From Isotricha intestinalis (taxonomy: Eukaryota > Ciliophora > Litostomatea > Vestibuliferida > Isotrichidae), in the NCBI GenBank assembly GCA_023807065.1, contig JAJJLU010003470.1, forward strand, positions 26,465 to 90,464: 64,000 nt of DNA. The letters are read 5' to 3'. The number at the start of each line of letters is the position of its first letter. Positions within the stretch are counted from its first letter, which is position 1. A model generated the notes under the pieces. The model was not told the origin of the DNA. It worked only from the letters and a program-made list of their open reading frames with translations, and did not search any database. A program made the translations under genes and the position numbers. Below, in pieces: positions 7,659-20,037 of this stretch.

Positions 7659-10256
7659 TTAAAAATCTTCTTGTTTTTTATTATTATTATTTTTTAAATC
7701 ATTAATTTCATTTTTAATTAAAAGAATATCATTTTCATTTTTAGCAACTTGATTTTTTAAAAGATTAATATATCCTTCATATAAATTAGGCATATTATTA
7801 TTATTCAAATCTTCATTATTTATTTTATCATTAATATTATTAATATCTTTTTTAATTGAATCAATATTTTTATTGTATTTAGTAAACATAGAAAATAATT
7901 TTGAATTATCATCTTGAGTTCTTTCACATAATCTTTCTACTTTTTTTAAATATTCTAAATCAATTTCACATATTTTTTTTAAATCGACTTTTAATAAATT
8001 ATCCAAATCTAATTTTGAAAGTTTTTCTAAATCTAATTTTTTTAAATTATCTATTGTTCTTTGGTCTAATTGAGGTTGATTATTTAATATTTGACTTGAT
8101 AATAATTTATTTAATTCTTCATTATTATTATTATTATTATTATTCTCTATTAATTTAATTTGATTTTGAAGATATTTTATTTGGTTATTTAATAAATCAT
8201 TTGAATTTTTTATAGAATTTATTTCATTTTCTAATTGAGGAATTAATTTTATTTTTTCAAAATTGATATTATTTAATTCATCAATATTTAATTTATTTAA
8301 ATCATCTATTCTTAATTTAGATAATGCATTTATATTAAGTGAATTTTTTAATTTTAAGAAATCATTTTGTAATTCTTGGAATTCATTATTTAATTTCTTA
8401 TATTCATTATCAATATGAGATTGAAGAAGAATTTCAAAAGAATTCATTTTTTGATTATCCTGGAATTTTTGAGTATTAAAATTTTTCTGCATTTCTTCTA
8501 TATTATTATTTAATAAATCTAATTTATTTTTTAAATTTGAAAATTGAGTCGCATTATCACTTTCTGTATCAATTTTATTTGGAAAAGAAATATTTGTGTT
8601 TAAAGTATCTAATCTTAATTCATGTTGATTTAATTTTTGATTTGAATCATTTAATTTTCTTTCTAAAGAATTTAATTGATTTTTTAAATTTTCTAAATCT
8701 AAATTTAAAGAATAATTCTTTAATGAATTTTTTAAGTTATCTAATTCATTTTGAATATTTGGAATTTCATTTATGTTATTATAATTTAAATTTCTTATTT
8801 CATTAAAAGGAAGATTATTTATTTCATTAAATTTTAATTTTGATAATTCTTCTATATTTAATTTATTTTGTAAATCTAAATTTTGCTTTTTTAAATCTTT
8901 TATATCATTATTTAATTTATTTAAATTATTATCTATTTGATTAAATTGATTATCAAAAGAATTTAATTTTGATAAATCAATATTATTATTATTATTGTTA
9001 TTGTTATTATTATTATTATTATTATTTTGAATATTTCTTAAATTTCTTTTTAAATTTTCAATTTCATTTTTTAAATTATTATAATTACTATTATTATTAT
9101 TTAAACCATTATTTAGATTTAATAAATTTGATTCTAACATTAAAAGTTTATTTCCATTTTCATTTGCTTTTCTATTTATATCATTATAATTTTTTTTTAA
9201 ATTATCAATTTGACCAATTTGATTTTTTAAATCATTAATTGAATTAAAATCAACTCGACTTAAATCATATAAATCAATTTTTTGTAATTGATTTAAATCA
9301 ATTTTTTGAAGTTTATCAGGATCAACTTGACTTTTTAATTTAAAGAATTCATTTTGCAAATTTAAAATATCATTTTTAATTTTTTTATTTTCTAAAGAAA
9401 TACTATCATATTTAGAATCTCTATTATTATTATTAATTAAACTACTTAAATTATCTATTTGCATTTGAAAACCATTTTTAAAAGAATTAATATTTGAATT
9501 TGTATTATTTATTTTATTATTTAAATCATTAATTATTGAATCTAATTCTTTTTTAAGATTTTCATTTTCAAAATCATTTTTTTCTTCATTGAATTGTTTC
9601 ATCTTTTCAAAAGCATCTTTTAATTGATTATTATATTCATTTAAATTATTTAATTGAGTATTTATTTGTAACATTTTATTATCATATTCTTCTTTTAAAG
9701 TAAAATTATTTGGATCTAAATTACTTTTATTTAAATCTTTTTCTTTTAATAAAATATTTTGAATATCAGGATTTTGAATATTTTTAATTTTTTCATCTAA
9801 AATATTACAATTATTAGTTAATTGATTTTGATAAGGAATAATTAAATTAGAAAATTCATCTCTTATTAATTTTTTTAAATAAAAATCATTTTGAGGAATA
9901 CTACCGTTAAATTCACTTTGAGAAATAATTTTTTGAGGTTGAGTTAAATATAAATTTGGATCATTAATACTAATTTGATTTGCATTAACTAATCTTTCAA
10001 TTGGAATTTGAATAAATTGAGTTTCTGAATTAAAATTAATTGGATTTGTTTTTATTTCATATTGTGTAGTTATTATATTATTAGTTGAATTGAAATTTGG
10101 AATTGTATCATTAATGTTTTTATTTCTATTTGAATTTATTTCTTCATAATTGGAATAATAATTTCCTTCTTCTATTGTTCTTCCTCTTTTATTTAATTTT
10201 GCTTCTATATTATCTATTAAATTATATATATTTTGAGATGTTGGTGTTTGTGACAT
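7659..10256 (-). CDS. Coiled-coil protein with four blocks of an octapeptide repeat
   Basis: This 865-residue protein starts at the ATG complementary to 10254-10256. Residues 1-130 are mixed and Asn/Ser-rich. From about 145 the protein alternates coiled coil with blocks of a strict eight-residue repeat, consensus L-x-K-[LIV]-[DNK]-[LIF]-x-x, at residues 316-340, 471-500, 645-674 and 738-775. At least two blocks follow a matching lead-in (L-Q-N-[ED]-F-[FL]-K-L-K at 300-308 and 629-637), so a unit of coil plus octad block seems to have been duplicated. An Asn run of 15 (411-425) and a shorter one (705-712) interrupt the rod. I do not recognise the family. A fibrous cytoskeletal or cortical component would fit; no enzyme motif is visible. 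Confidence 0.82.
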   Translation of the reverse strand: MSQTPTSQNIYNLIDNIEAKLNKRGRTIEEGNYYSNYEEINSNRNKNINDTIPNFNSTNNIITTQYEIKTNPINFNSETQFIQIPIERLVNANQISINDPNLYLTQPQKIISQSEFNGSIPQNDFYLKKLIRDEFSNLIIPYQNQLTNNCNILDEKIKNIQNPDIQNILLKEKDLNKSNLDPNNFTLKEEYDNKMLQINTQLNNLNEYNNQLKDAFEKMKQFNEEKNDFENENLKKELDSIINDLNNKINNTNSNINSFKNGFQMQIDNLSSLINNNNRDSKYDSISLENKKIKNDILNLQNEFFKLKSQVDPDKLQKIDLNQLQKIDLYDLSRVDFNSINDLKNQIGQIDNLKKNYNDINRKANENGNKLLMLESNLLNLNNGLNNNNSNYNNLKNEIENLKRNLRNIQNNNNNNNNNNNNNNNIDLSKLNSFDNQFNQIDNNLNKLNNDIKDLKKQNLDLQNKLNIEELSKLKFNEINNLPFNEIRNLNYNNINEIPNIQNELDNLKNSLKNYSLNLDLENLKNQLNSLERKLNDSNQKLNQHELRLDTLNTNISFPNKIDTESDNATQFSNLKNKLDLLNNNIEEMQKNFNTQKFQDNQKMNSFEILLQSHIDNEYKKLNNEFQELQNDFLKLKNSLNINALSKLRIDDLNKLNIDELNNINFEKIKLIPQLENEINSIKNSNDLLNNQIKYLQNQIKLIENNNNNNNNEELNKLLSSQILNNQPQLDQRTIDNLKKLDLEKLSKLDLDNLLKVDLKKICEIDLEYLKKVERLCERTQDDNSKLFSMFTKYNKNIDSIKKDINNINDKINNEDLNNNNMPNLYEGYINLLKNQVAKNENDILLIKNEINDLKNNNNKKQEDF
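7932..8045 (-). repeat. Octapeptide repeat block 4 in the coiled-coil protein
   Basis: Residues 738-775 read as successive octads LKKLDLEK, LSKLDLDN, LLKVDLKK, ICEIDLEY, then LKKVERL. This is the most regular of the four blocks. The others map to 8235-8324, 8757-8846 and 9237-9311. Confidence 0.8.
8984..9026 (-). repeat. ATT/ATG-type triplet run coding for poly-Asn
   Basis: An almost pure run of attatt/gtt triplets on the plus strand encodes about 15 consecutive Asn residues in the 865-residue coiled-coil protein. It is likely variable in length. Confidence 0.8.
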
Positions 10257-10392
10257 TTTATTATTTTAGATTTATTTTTATTTATTTTTAGAAGATGGTA
10301 TTTTCTTTTAAATGATAAATTTTTTTATTTTTTATTGTTTATTTTATTTATTTTAAATATAAGATATAATATATGATTTTATTGTAAAAAAA
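10257..10392. other. AT-rich spacer between co-directional genes
   Basis: This is the spacer upstream of the octapeptide-repeat gene and downstream of the spliced end of the ubiquitin protease. It is mostly T-runs; no RNA gene or reading frame is visible. Confidence 0.5.
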
Positions 10393-13300
10393 CTATTTTT
10401 CATATAATTTTTTTATTTTTATTTTCGGATCATCTGTTTCAATCCATTTATCTCTTTTATCATTTTTTATATCTTCAAATTCAATTTGTAATAATTCATC
10501 TAAGTGTTGTTTAACAACAGCATTTTCTCCTCTAATAAAAATTAAATAATATAATTTACTCATATGATATTATATCTCCAGTAACAAATTTAAAATCTGT
10601 TAAATCAACATATCTCTCAAATTCATAATCAAGTTCAATAACATTTTCTATAAAAAAAAAATTAAAATAAATATACTTTTTAATATATTTTCAATTATAT
10701 TTATAATCTTCTTTGAATATTCAATTGATTTTTCATTAAATTTTTTAATATCTATATTATTATTTTGATTATTATTTCTTGAACTATTTGATTTATACAT
10801 TTGAATTCCATCAATATTATATAATAAAGGAGGAATTTTATTTTCGTCATACCAATTTTTTATTTTTTCTAAATTAGAAGAAAAATAATTTACATAATCA
10901 AACATTTTTTCATTGTTTAACATAAATAAACTAATTATAAATTTAGTACAATAATCATAATGGGAATAAATTCTATTATTATTATTCATTACTTTGAACA
11001 ATTGTTTTAAAGAAGTTTTTATTCTTGAAATTTGACTATCAGCATCATCATGAATATCAACAATGAATCTTTTATAAAGTAACATTATATTATCTAATTT
11101 TTCACATTCATTAACATCGATTATTTTATTAAATATTTCAATTAAATTTTTAACACTATTCCAATTATTATAACAAAATTTATTAATAGCATTTGATAAA
11201 ATATCTGCATCTTGTTTAGTTTTTATTCCATTAAATAAATCAACAACAAAACTATATTTACTGAAATCATAACAAGATTCTAATTTAGAAGATGCTCTTT
11301 GTCCAGTCATTAAATTAAATAATAAGATTTTAATATAAGACTCCTTTTTATATATTGCTATATTATTATCTTTTGATACTATATTTCCTACTTCATTATT
11401 TTTCATAGGAGCTAAATTATTATGTTCGGGATTTATTATTTCTACATTGACTTTTAAAGGGAAATTTGAAGGAATATTCCTTTCAGAGTATTTAGGATAT
11501 AAATGATATATTAAAAATGTTAATATTGGTATTTTTGTTATTAAATAATCTTTTGTATAAGGTGAAATTAATGAAAATCTATATAAAATATAATATAGAA
11601 ACATACAAGATTTATCATCATTTATTTTTTTAATTAGACATATTATATTATTTATAAATTTTAATAATATTTTTGGTATAAAAGATGATGAAAGATGATT
11701 AGATACATTTTGTTCAATTGGAGGTAAATTTTTATTTGATGATGAAGTAAAAGCAGAAAAAAAACTAAATATTGAATGACTTTGTCTTTCTGTTTTTGGT
11801 TTATCATCAAGTTCTTCATCGATATTATTTATATCTGTTATTTTATTATCTTTATCTTTATCCTTTTCATTTATATATGAATTATTAATAATATAATTAT
11901 CATTTGGACTCTTAAGTTTATTATTTATTGTTTCTGATTCATGAATTTTTAATATTGCACAATATAATAATCCTACAAATAATTTTTTTAATTCAAAACA
12001 GGGGCAATTAACTAAATATTCCATTAATGTTTTATAATCTGAAAATTCTTCTATTAAAAATTCTGAACATTCTTTATATTCATTTAAACAAAATTTTATT
12101 AAATCTACTGTTCCTCCTAAAAAATATTTTTCCCTTGATCTTACTAAAACATTAAAGAAAAATAATAATAAAAATTGAAATGACATTGTTATATTATCAT
12201 CTAATTTGAATTGTTCATATAAATTTATTTGTTTATTCTCTTTTTTTGAGTTTAATACTTCTATTTCTTTTAAATTAATATAATTTACTAAATTAGAGCC
12301 AATTGCTTTTTTTCTTAATTTTAATAAATCTTTATTGACAATATTCACATCATTATTTCTTGAAAAATAAGGAATGTAACTCAAAAGTTGATTATTTTCA
12401 AAAGATAAATTAAATAAATTAGTTAAAAATTGTAAAATAAATCTATGATATTCTTGAGAAAAAATTATTTTTTCTAAATGAAAATGAAAAACATTTTGAT
12501 TAACTTTTTTAGAAATATTACTTTCTTTAATATTATCAGAAATATCATAAACAATTTCAACTTTATCATAATTTTCACAATTACTCATATCTTCTTTTTC
12601 ATAAAATAATAAATAAGCATTTCTACTTAAAACTATTTTATCTTCTTTTTTAGTAGTTTGATTATAATAATTTTCATATCCTCCAAAAGCTTCTGTTTTT
12701 AAATTTTCAATATTAAATTTACTTACATTTGAATCATTAAATTGATACCATTGATTTGATTTATTATCAAAAATAAAAGAATAATAATGTCCTAATTCAC
12801 AACTTCCAGAATGAACAACAAAGCTTTTTAACTTATATTTATTATTATTATTTGAATTATAATTATCTTTATTATTTAAATAATCAGAAGTATATTTTGT
12901 CATGTCTAAATCAAGTGGAAATTCATAATAATCATTTATTTTTGTTTTAGTCATTGTATTATAATTAAATTCAAATCTTTTTAAAACAAATATTAATATT
13001 CTAGGTAATGTTTTAAAACTTTGATGTTTTATTGCTGGTATTTTTTTATTACATGATTGACAAAAAATAGAATTTTCACCATTCATTAATTCTCCATCAA
13101 TAATAGAATCTAAAGATTCATATATATTTTTTTTATTCATTATTTGCAATTGAATAGAATAAAAAGAAATATCATTTTTTCTATGATGATTACAATTTTC
13201 TTGAAAAATTAATTCATCTGTATTTCTTCCTTGGAAAAAATATTTAATTAAATTTTCATTATTTGTTCCTTTTAAATGATTTTCAATTTTATCTATTAAT

Positions 13301-16300
13301 AAATTAAAAAATTCATCTATATCCATTTGTTCTCTTACATTTAATTCTTCATTATCAAAATTTTTTGTAAATTCAATAGGAGTAAAATATTGACAATCTG
13401 AAAATTTTAAATTATTAAATACATATTTTAATTGATATAATGCATTTTTTTCTTCTATTTTACATTCTGAATTTAATATTGATTCTCTAAATGAAGGAAT
13501 AAAAAATAATACTTGAAATAAACTATTCATATAACATGTACATCCTAAATTTTTTAATCCAACAAATTTATTTTTTTTATTATCTTCAAAAGAAAGTTTC
13601 CAATCCATTAAATTGGAACTTTTCCAAAATTGAAGACTATTATATTGATATAATTTAGTTAAAACTTCTTTTCTTTTAATTTCATCATTTATTATTAAAT
13701 ATATTAATAAATTTGAAGCATTTCTAAATGTACTCGTATTTTTTATTATTATTGATTTTGAAGATAAAGGATTTTCACTACATTTATTATATAATAAATC
13801 ATAGAAAAGAAAATGTGCAAAGTCAAATTGTTTTCCTTCTATTTCTTTATATTTTATTTTATAATTTTTTGATATTGAATATATTATTAATAAAAAACCT
13901 GATAATAATTCTTCTTTTATTTCTTGTGATAAAATTTCTGGAAGAAGGAAATCATTTACATAATTATTGTAATCAAATTCGATATTTAATGGATATATTT
14001 TTTCAATTAATAAATCACATACTTCAAAATAAATTTCAAAAGATATATTTTCATTATTTTTTGATATTTCTTTTAATTTTTTTAAAGTTTCTTCTGAAAA
14101 TAAAAATAAAAAAAGGAATTTTGAAAATGAAAATAATAAATCTTTATTATTATCAAATAAATCATTTTCATATATTTTATTTATAAATTTTTTAAATTCT
14201 ATTTTAATTAAATTATTCTTTGATAAAATTAATCCATCTACTAAAATAGAAATGAATAATTGTTTTTCGTTTTCTAAATTTAAAATATTATTAATAAATT
14301 TAAAAAACATTTTTTTATCAGTAATTAAATCAAAAAGAATTTGAATAGAATTAACTTCAGCATAATATAAATCACCTTTTATTTCTCCATTAATTGCATT
14401 ATAAAAAATTTCATGAACAAACTGTAAAATTTTTTGGATAATTAAATTATTAATCTCTTCTTTTTCTAAAGGAATAACAAATTTAAATATACTAGTAAAA
14501 TAATCTAAAGTGTGAAGTGTTTTAATTTTTTCATTTAAGTCTGTTTCTTCATTTTCAATTTTAACAGAAAAGTTTTTTATTATTTCTTCAATTTTTCCTT
14601 TCCAAATTTTACTATGAACAAATTGTTCTAAAAATAATTTAAATTCTTTATTTTTATCCAAAACATAATTTAAATGAGATAAAAGATAACTTTTATAATA
14701 AGAACTAGAATTTTCAAAATTAAAAGTTTCATTAATTTGAGTATCAAAATCTCCGTTAATATCCATAATAAAGTTTTTTATTTTTATATTTAAATCGTCA
14801 TTTTTATCAAGATCATCTTTTAATAAATTCCAAATATCTAAAGTATAAGATTTATTTTTTTCTTTAAGTAAATCAGTTAAAATTTTATATAATTCATTAT
14901 ATGATTCTAATAAAAATTTAGGATTATTTGGAATTTCAATAATTGGATTTTCTATTATATTTATGTAAATTTCTAATATTTGAGAAGGATCATATTTTTT
15001 ATCTCCAATAATACTATAATTAAAGAAATCAAAATCATTTGATAAATCAAATTTCATTGAACTATTAGTCCCATTATCAGCTTTAAAATCATATTGAAAT
15101 TGTATTTTATTTTTTGGAATATCAAATACTCTTGAAATTTTATATCTTAATATATAAAATTGTTCATCATATCTTACATTCTCTCTAAAAGTCTTTTTAT
15201 TATATGAATTTATAAATTTAAATGATAAATATCTTTCTTGAGGATCTGATGATGGAATTCCTGATAAATCTGTTACTATTGTTCCTTGATATCCAATTTT
15301 GGCATATAGTTTATTTATTAATATCAATAAACCTTTTATTCCTATTTCATTTTTTTTTTGATCATTTTTTGATATTACTGAAGTATTTTCTGTGCTATTA
15401 TCTGTTATATCTTCTTTATTATCTTCTTCTTTATTTTCATCTTCTTTTTTTTCTTCTTCTTCTTTTTTTTTTTCTTCTTCTTTCTTTTCTTCTTCTTCTT
15501 TGTTTTCTTCTTCTTTCTTTTCTTCTTCTTTCTTTTCTTCTTCTTTCTTTTCTTCTTCTTTTTTATTTTCTTCAATTTTTTCTGGAATATTTTTAAAAAA
15601 ATCAAAATTTACTTTTTCTTTTTCTTTTTCTTTAATTATTTTTCCAGTTGTTTTATTTAAATATAATATTAAAGTATTTTTAAAGCTTTCCCAAAAATTG
15701 ATTGTATCACTTGAACGAGGATTAGTAACATTTAAATATATATCTGCTAAAAAAGAAGAAATTTCATTTTGAACTTCTATATTTTTTGTGCTTATTAAAA
15801 CATCCCATAATTTATTTAATCCCGTTATTTCATTATTTTTATTTTTATCAACTCTTAAATCTGTTTTATTTAATATAATAAAAACTTTATTTGATATATT
15901 TATTTCATACATTAGTTTTTTAAATAAATTAAAGGAATATAAATCATCAATAACAAATAATTTAGGATTTAAAAAAATTTGTTTAAATAAATTACTTCTA
16001 AATTGATATGAAATATTATTTATATTATCAAAAAGAACTTTGAAAAATATTTCTTTTGAAAATCTTTGTTTGACAATAAATTTCCAAAAAATTAAAAAAT
16101 TATCAAAATTCCATTCTAAATTTCTTTCTTTATTTAATAAAATAAATATTAATTCAATTCTAATTGAAATATTAATTGAATGAGGATAAAAACCTTCAAA
16201 AATTGTATTTGCAAAATCATTGATTTTATCATTATTATCATTTTGTTCTTCATTATTTTCAATTGATTCTACTTTCATGTTATAATTTGTTAAATCATCA

Positions 16301-18510
16301 ACAATTAAATCAAAAATATTATTTTTTTTATGAATATTTTTAATTATTTGATTAAATCTATTTGAATTTTTCATATTTTTCAATAAAGATTTTAATAAAA
16401 AAAAAGATTGAACATTACTTTCATTATTATTTATATTATTTAATATTTTCATTAAAATATTTTCTCTTAATTTATCATTAATAGTAGAAAGATCAAAAAT
16501 TTCTTTAAGAGCATTAATACAATTTTCTATTATTTCAATAATTTTTTTATTATCTTTTAAATCTTTTTCTTTATAATATTTGTCAGATAAATAATTCCAA
16601 ATAATTTGAATTCCCAAAAATTTTTTTTCTTCAAAAGGAATATCTTTAAAAAAAACTTCTTTTTCATCTTTATTAAATGATTCAACTTCAATTTTTGCAT
16701 CTGATAAATAATTTATTGTAAAATCTTTAATTAAATTAATATTATCTTTTGATATTTCTCTTTCTTTAATATAATTTTTAATTAATAAAAAAGCATAATC
16801 TCTATCATCTTCATAAACAAATAAAGTTAATTTAGAAATTATATCTTTTATTATTTTTGTTTCATTTTCATCATTTTTTTCAGAATCATATAATTTTTTA
16901 AATAAACAATCAATTATTTTTTTTCTTTTTTCAATTATTGTTTCAATTTCAATTTCTTTTAAAGTAAAATTATCTTTATATAAAGAAATAATAATTGGAA
17001 GAGATCTTTTAATTAATTCTTGATGACAATTTTCTTCAAGTAAATAATCTAATATTTTTATATTAACCAAAGTAACATTTAAAGTATGATAATTCATATA
17101 TTTAATATATCTATCTTTTGAGCAATTTAAACTTTCAGAGAAAAATTTATTACTTGAAGAATCTATTGATTTTATTATTGAATTATATGTATTTATTGCA
17201 AATATTTTTTTTTCTAATTTATTACATTTAAAACATGCATTTATATAATTTAAATATATTCCTTCGAAAATTATTGATTGATTTGTTTCTTCATAAGGTA
17301 AAATTTTAACTAGATTTAAACATAAATTAATTATTTTTTCTTTGGGATTATTATAAACTTCATTTTCTTTTAAATTTTCAATTCGATTATAAATATAATT
17401 TTTTAACTGAGTAACTTCATTAGTTAATTTATTAGTTAATTGATTATTAGATCCTTCTAAAAAAGAAGTGGTTTTTTTGAACAAAAGTATATATTCTGAA
17501 ATTAAATTAAAAGAAAAATCATTATTAGAAGTAATAAAATCAGTAATTGTTTGAAAAAAATCTATATTTTTGCAAAAATCAATAAAATAAGCTAATTGAA
17601 TAGTAGATATACTTTGATTTTCATTAACTCTAAAACCAGTAATATCACCAGAATAAATTTTTTTATTACAAATTTTAATAATTTCTTCTTTTTCTTTGTA
17701 TTTTTGCAAAACATAATTTTCAATAAAAGAAGAATAATTAATATAAAAATCATTATAAATAGGATTTTGTCCCATAATTTTATAATAAATTTTTAAAGCA
17801 TCTTCTCTAAAACTTACAACAGAATATTTCATATCAAATAAAACAATATCTTCTAATTCAGTGCCACAAATATTTTGATATTTAATAACAATATCATTAT
17901 TATCTTTTAAAAAAATAAAATAATTTTTAATTAAAATAAAAATTAATTCAAATATTTGAATACTAACATCAATTCCTTCATCATTATCATTAATATTCAT
18001 TACATTATCAAACCAATAATAAACTTTTCCTCTTAAATTAGTAATCATATCATAAGGTTTAACATTGTTATATTTTTCACTATTTTTTTCATTATAATTT
18101 CCAAAATTAAAACCTATTAAATTTTCTAAATAATCTTTTGTGATTTTTAAATTCTTAATATTATCTCTTGTACATTTTCTTCTATATTCACTTGGTTTAG
18201 AATATTTTCTAAAATAACTTATTGATTCATTATCAAATAAAAAAACTTTTATTGTTTCATTTGGATTTTCGAAATCTCTTATTGTTGCTGATTCTGAATC
18301 TTTTTCTAATATTCTTCCTGTTACCCATCTTTCTTTTATTTTTACATCACAATAATCTTGTTTTTTATAAAAATCTTGATAATTGTTTTCCTTTTGTTTA
18401 TTTATTTTATTATATATTTCTTCATTTTCTTTTTTTGAATTATTATTATTATTTAAATCCTCTTCCTTTAATTCTTCTATTTTTTTTTCTGAAATATCTT
18501 TTTCATCCAT
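10393..18510 (-). CDS. Giant ubiquitin-specific protease (USP34/USP9X-like), two mini-introns
   Basis: This is a USP-family deubiquitinase that removes ubiquitin by a Cys protease mechanism. The uninterrupted frame gives 2620 residues and ends inside an intron. Splicing 10648-10676 and 10532-10559 extends coding to the TAG at 10393-10395 (about 2686 residues), adding a continuous acidic/aromatic tail. The catalytic domain is at about 1650-1990: Cys box GLKNLGCTCYMNS with nucleophile C1659 (the usual Asn before T-C is Cys1657), His box GHYYSF with H1908, and acidic D1926. A CxxC pair (FCQSCNKK) and a C-x-H-H element between the boxes suggest the zinc ribbon. Flanking regions are long helical repeats as in USP9X/USP24/USP34. 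A ubiquitin-like segment lies near 1085-1140. A Glu/Lys tract lies at about 978-1030. The substrate is unknown. Confidence 0.93.
10532..10559 (-). other. Mini-intron 2 (28 nt) of the ubiquitin protease gene
   Basis: On the minus strand it starts GTAAAT, contains TTTAAT and ends TATTAG. It interrupts a Glu codon after its second base. Without splicing the frame stops at the TAA just inside the intron; with splicing it runs on for 45 more codons (G-E-N-A-V-V-K-Q-H-L...) to TAG. The 88-nt exon between the introns keeps phase with both. Confidence 0.85.
10648..10676 (-). other. Mini-intron 1 (29 nt) of the ubiquitin protease gene
   Basis: Read on the minus strand, it begins GTATAT, has a T-rich interior containing TTTTAAT and ends TTATAG. 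It starts after the first base of codon 2612. Reading through it gives a hydrophobic nonsense tail and an immediate stop formed by the intron's own TAG. Removing it continues the frame into residues NVIELDYEFERYVDLTDF, which look fully coding. Confidence 0.85.
15425..15582 (-). repeat. Glu/Lys-coding low-complexity tract (TTC/TTT triplets)
   Basis: Runs of ttcttcttctttctt on the plus strand encode repeated E-E-E-K-K and K-E-E-E units inside the ubiquitin protease, upstream of its ubiquitin-like segment. The unit is about 15 bp and in frame, so it can expand without breaking the gene. It also produces long spurious frames on the other strand. Confidence 0.8.
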
Positions 18511-18644
18511 TTTTTATTTTTTTTAAATAATATATTTTTTTAAGAGTAAAATTTAAATTATTTAAATATTTTTTGATTTATTAAATTAATAAAAAAAGTT
18601 TGTTTATTTTCCTTTTTTTTAAATATTATAATATAAAAAAAATA

Positions 18645-19856
18645 TTAAAATTTACTTTTCATTGTTGAAGCTCTTGAGATTTTAGATTTATTTAAAAAAT
18701 TTCCATGAGTTAATCTAGTGATATTATTTATATTTTCAGATAATTCATTTTGATGAGATAATAAATTTTTTGCTTTTCTTTTTAATCTTTTTATTTTATT
18801 TACTTCTTCAATATATAATTTTCCATTTTTTTCAATTTCATTTTTCATTTCTTCAATTAAAATAACATGATCATTATATTTAGTTTTCATATCTTGAAAT
18901 TCTTTTTCTCTTATTAAAAATCTATTTTTATATTTATCATATTCTTTAATATTTATATCATATTCTTTTTTATGTTGTTCATATAATTTTTTTAAATCTT
19001 CTTCTCTTTCTTTAATAGCATCTAATAATCTTTTTTTTTCATTTAAATAATCATTTCTTACTTTATTTAATTTATCTTCACAATTTTTAATAAATATACT
19101 TTTATCATCACCAAAATTATCTTGAAAATAATTTATTTTTGATTCAAAATATTTTTTTATTTCATTTTGATCTCTTTTTAACATATCTATTTTATCATAT
19201 AAATACTTTTCATTATTTTTATTATCTATATTTAAGTTTTTTAATTCTGTTAAATAAAAATTTATTCTATTCATTAAGTCATCGTTATATTGAGTTAATT
19301 CATTATTTTTTTGAAGAAGATAATTTATTTTTGCATCTTTTTCTGAATTTATTGTTTTTAATTGATGTTCATAATTTTTTTTTATTTCTTCAATTTCTAA
19401 TTCTTTTGTTTTTTGTAATTCTTCATATTTATTATTTAAATCATTAAATTGATTTTGTAAATTTATTTTAGTGTTTTTTAATTCTTTTTCTAAATCATAA
19501 TTTTTATTTATATATTCATTTTTATCATCATTATATAATTTCTTAAGATTATTAACATATTCTTGAGAAATAGAAGGAATTGTACTTTGACTATTTAAAG
19601 TATTATTATAATTAATATTTGTTAAATTAATTGAATTTTGATTTTGATTATTAAATAAATCTTCAATTAATACTCTTTCATGTCTTCTTTTTTCTTCAGT
19701 TGAATGAATAACATTATCACATTCTTTACAACAATAAATAAAGGGAAAACAATCTTTACATAATAATATAGGAGGATAAGATTTACATCTTGAACAAGCA
19801 CTAGGTAAATTCACTGATAAATTACTATTAATTAATTCATTATTCATTTCATTCAT
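18645..19856 (-). CDS. B-box-like zinc finger plus long coiled coil
   Basis: The first ATG (complement of 19854-19856) gives 403 residues; ATG at residue 4 is an alternative. The frame stays open a little further upstream only through a TTG. Residues 21-59 contain a Cys/His cluster: C21-x2-C24, C33-x2-C36, C42/C43-x-x-C46, H51 and H59. The spacing resembles a B-box or related cross-brace zinc finger. Coiled coil covers about residues 80-375, and the final 25 residues are basic and Ser/Thr-rich. B-box plus coil is the core of TRIM-like scaffolds, but no RING is present, so ubiquitin ligase activity is not supported. The gene lies co-directionally upstream of the ubiquitin protease (134 bp). 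I suspect a structural or adaptor role. Confidence 0.78.
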   Translation of the reverse strand: MNEMNNELINSNLSVNLPSACSRCKSYPPILLCKDCFPFIYCCKECDNVIHSTEEKRRHERVLIEDLFNNQNQNSINLTNINYNNTLNSQSTIPSISQEYVNNLKKLYNDDKNEYINKNYDLEKELKNTKINLQNQFNDLNNKYEELQKTKELEIEEIKKNYEHQLKTINSEKDAKINYLLQKNNELTQYNDDLMNRINFYLTELKNLNIDNKNNEKYLYDKIDMLKRDQNEIKKYFESKINYFQDNFGDDKSIFIKNCEDKLNKVRNDYLNEKKRLLDAIKEREEDLKKLYEQHKKEYDINIKEYDKYKNRFLIREKEFQDMKTKYNDHVILIEEMKNEIEKNGKLYIEEVNKIKRLKRKAKNLLSHQNELSENINNITRLTHGNFLNKSKISRASTMKSKF

Positions 19857-20037
19857 TATATATAAATTAACAATTAAATATTTCAAAAAAAAAGAAAAAA
19901 ATTTTAAAAAAAAACAACCTTATCAAATAAATAAATTAAAAAAAAACAAAAAAACGATATATGAAAATAGATAAAAAAAGACAAAAAAAAAAAGAAATTA
20001 TTTTAAATACTCAAAAACCCAAAAAAAATAAATTTAA

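Noticed and set aside
8984..9026. ATT/GTT triplet run considered as a microsatellite or CRISPR-like array
   Set aside because: It is simply poly-Asn coding sequence with no spacers.
10531..10562. An ATG just before the second mini-intron that starts a 57-codon separate frame
   Set aside because: Its first ten codons are intron 2 itself; the rest is in phase with the ubiquitin protease after splicing, so a separate small gene is less likely.
15222..15772. Long Ser- and Leu/Phe-rich open frames on the strand opposite the ubiquitin protease
   Set aside because: They are the antisense of the Glu/Lys triplet tract and surrounding coding sequence; composition is a mirror artefact and no start context or homology is visible.
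18645..19856. TRIM-type ubiquitin ligase
   Set aside because: There is a B-box-like Cys/His cluster and coiled coil but no RING finger, so ligase activity is not supported.
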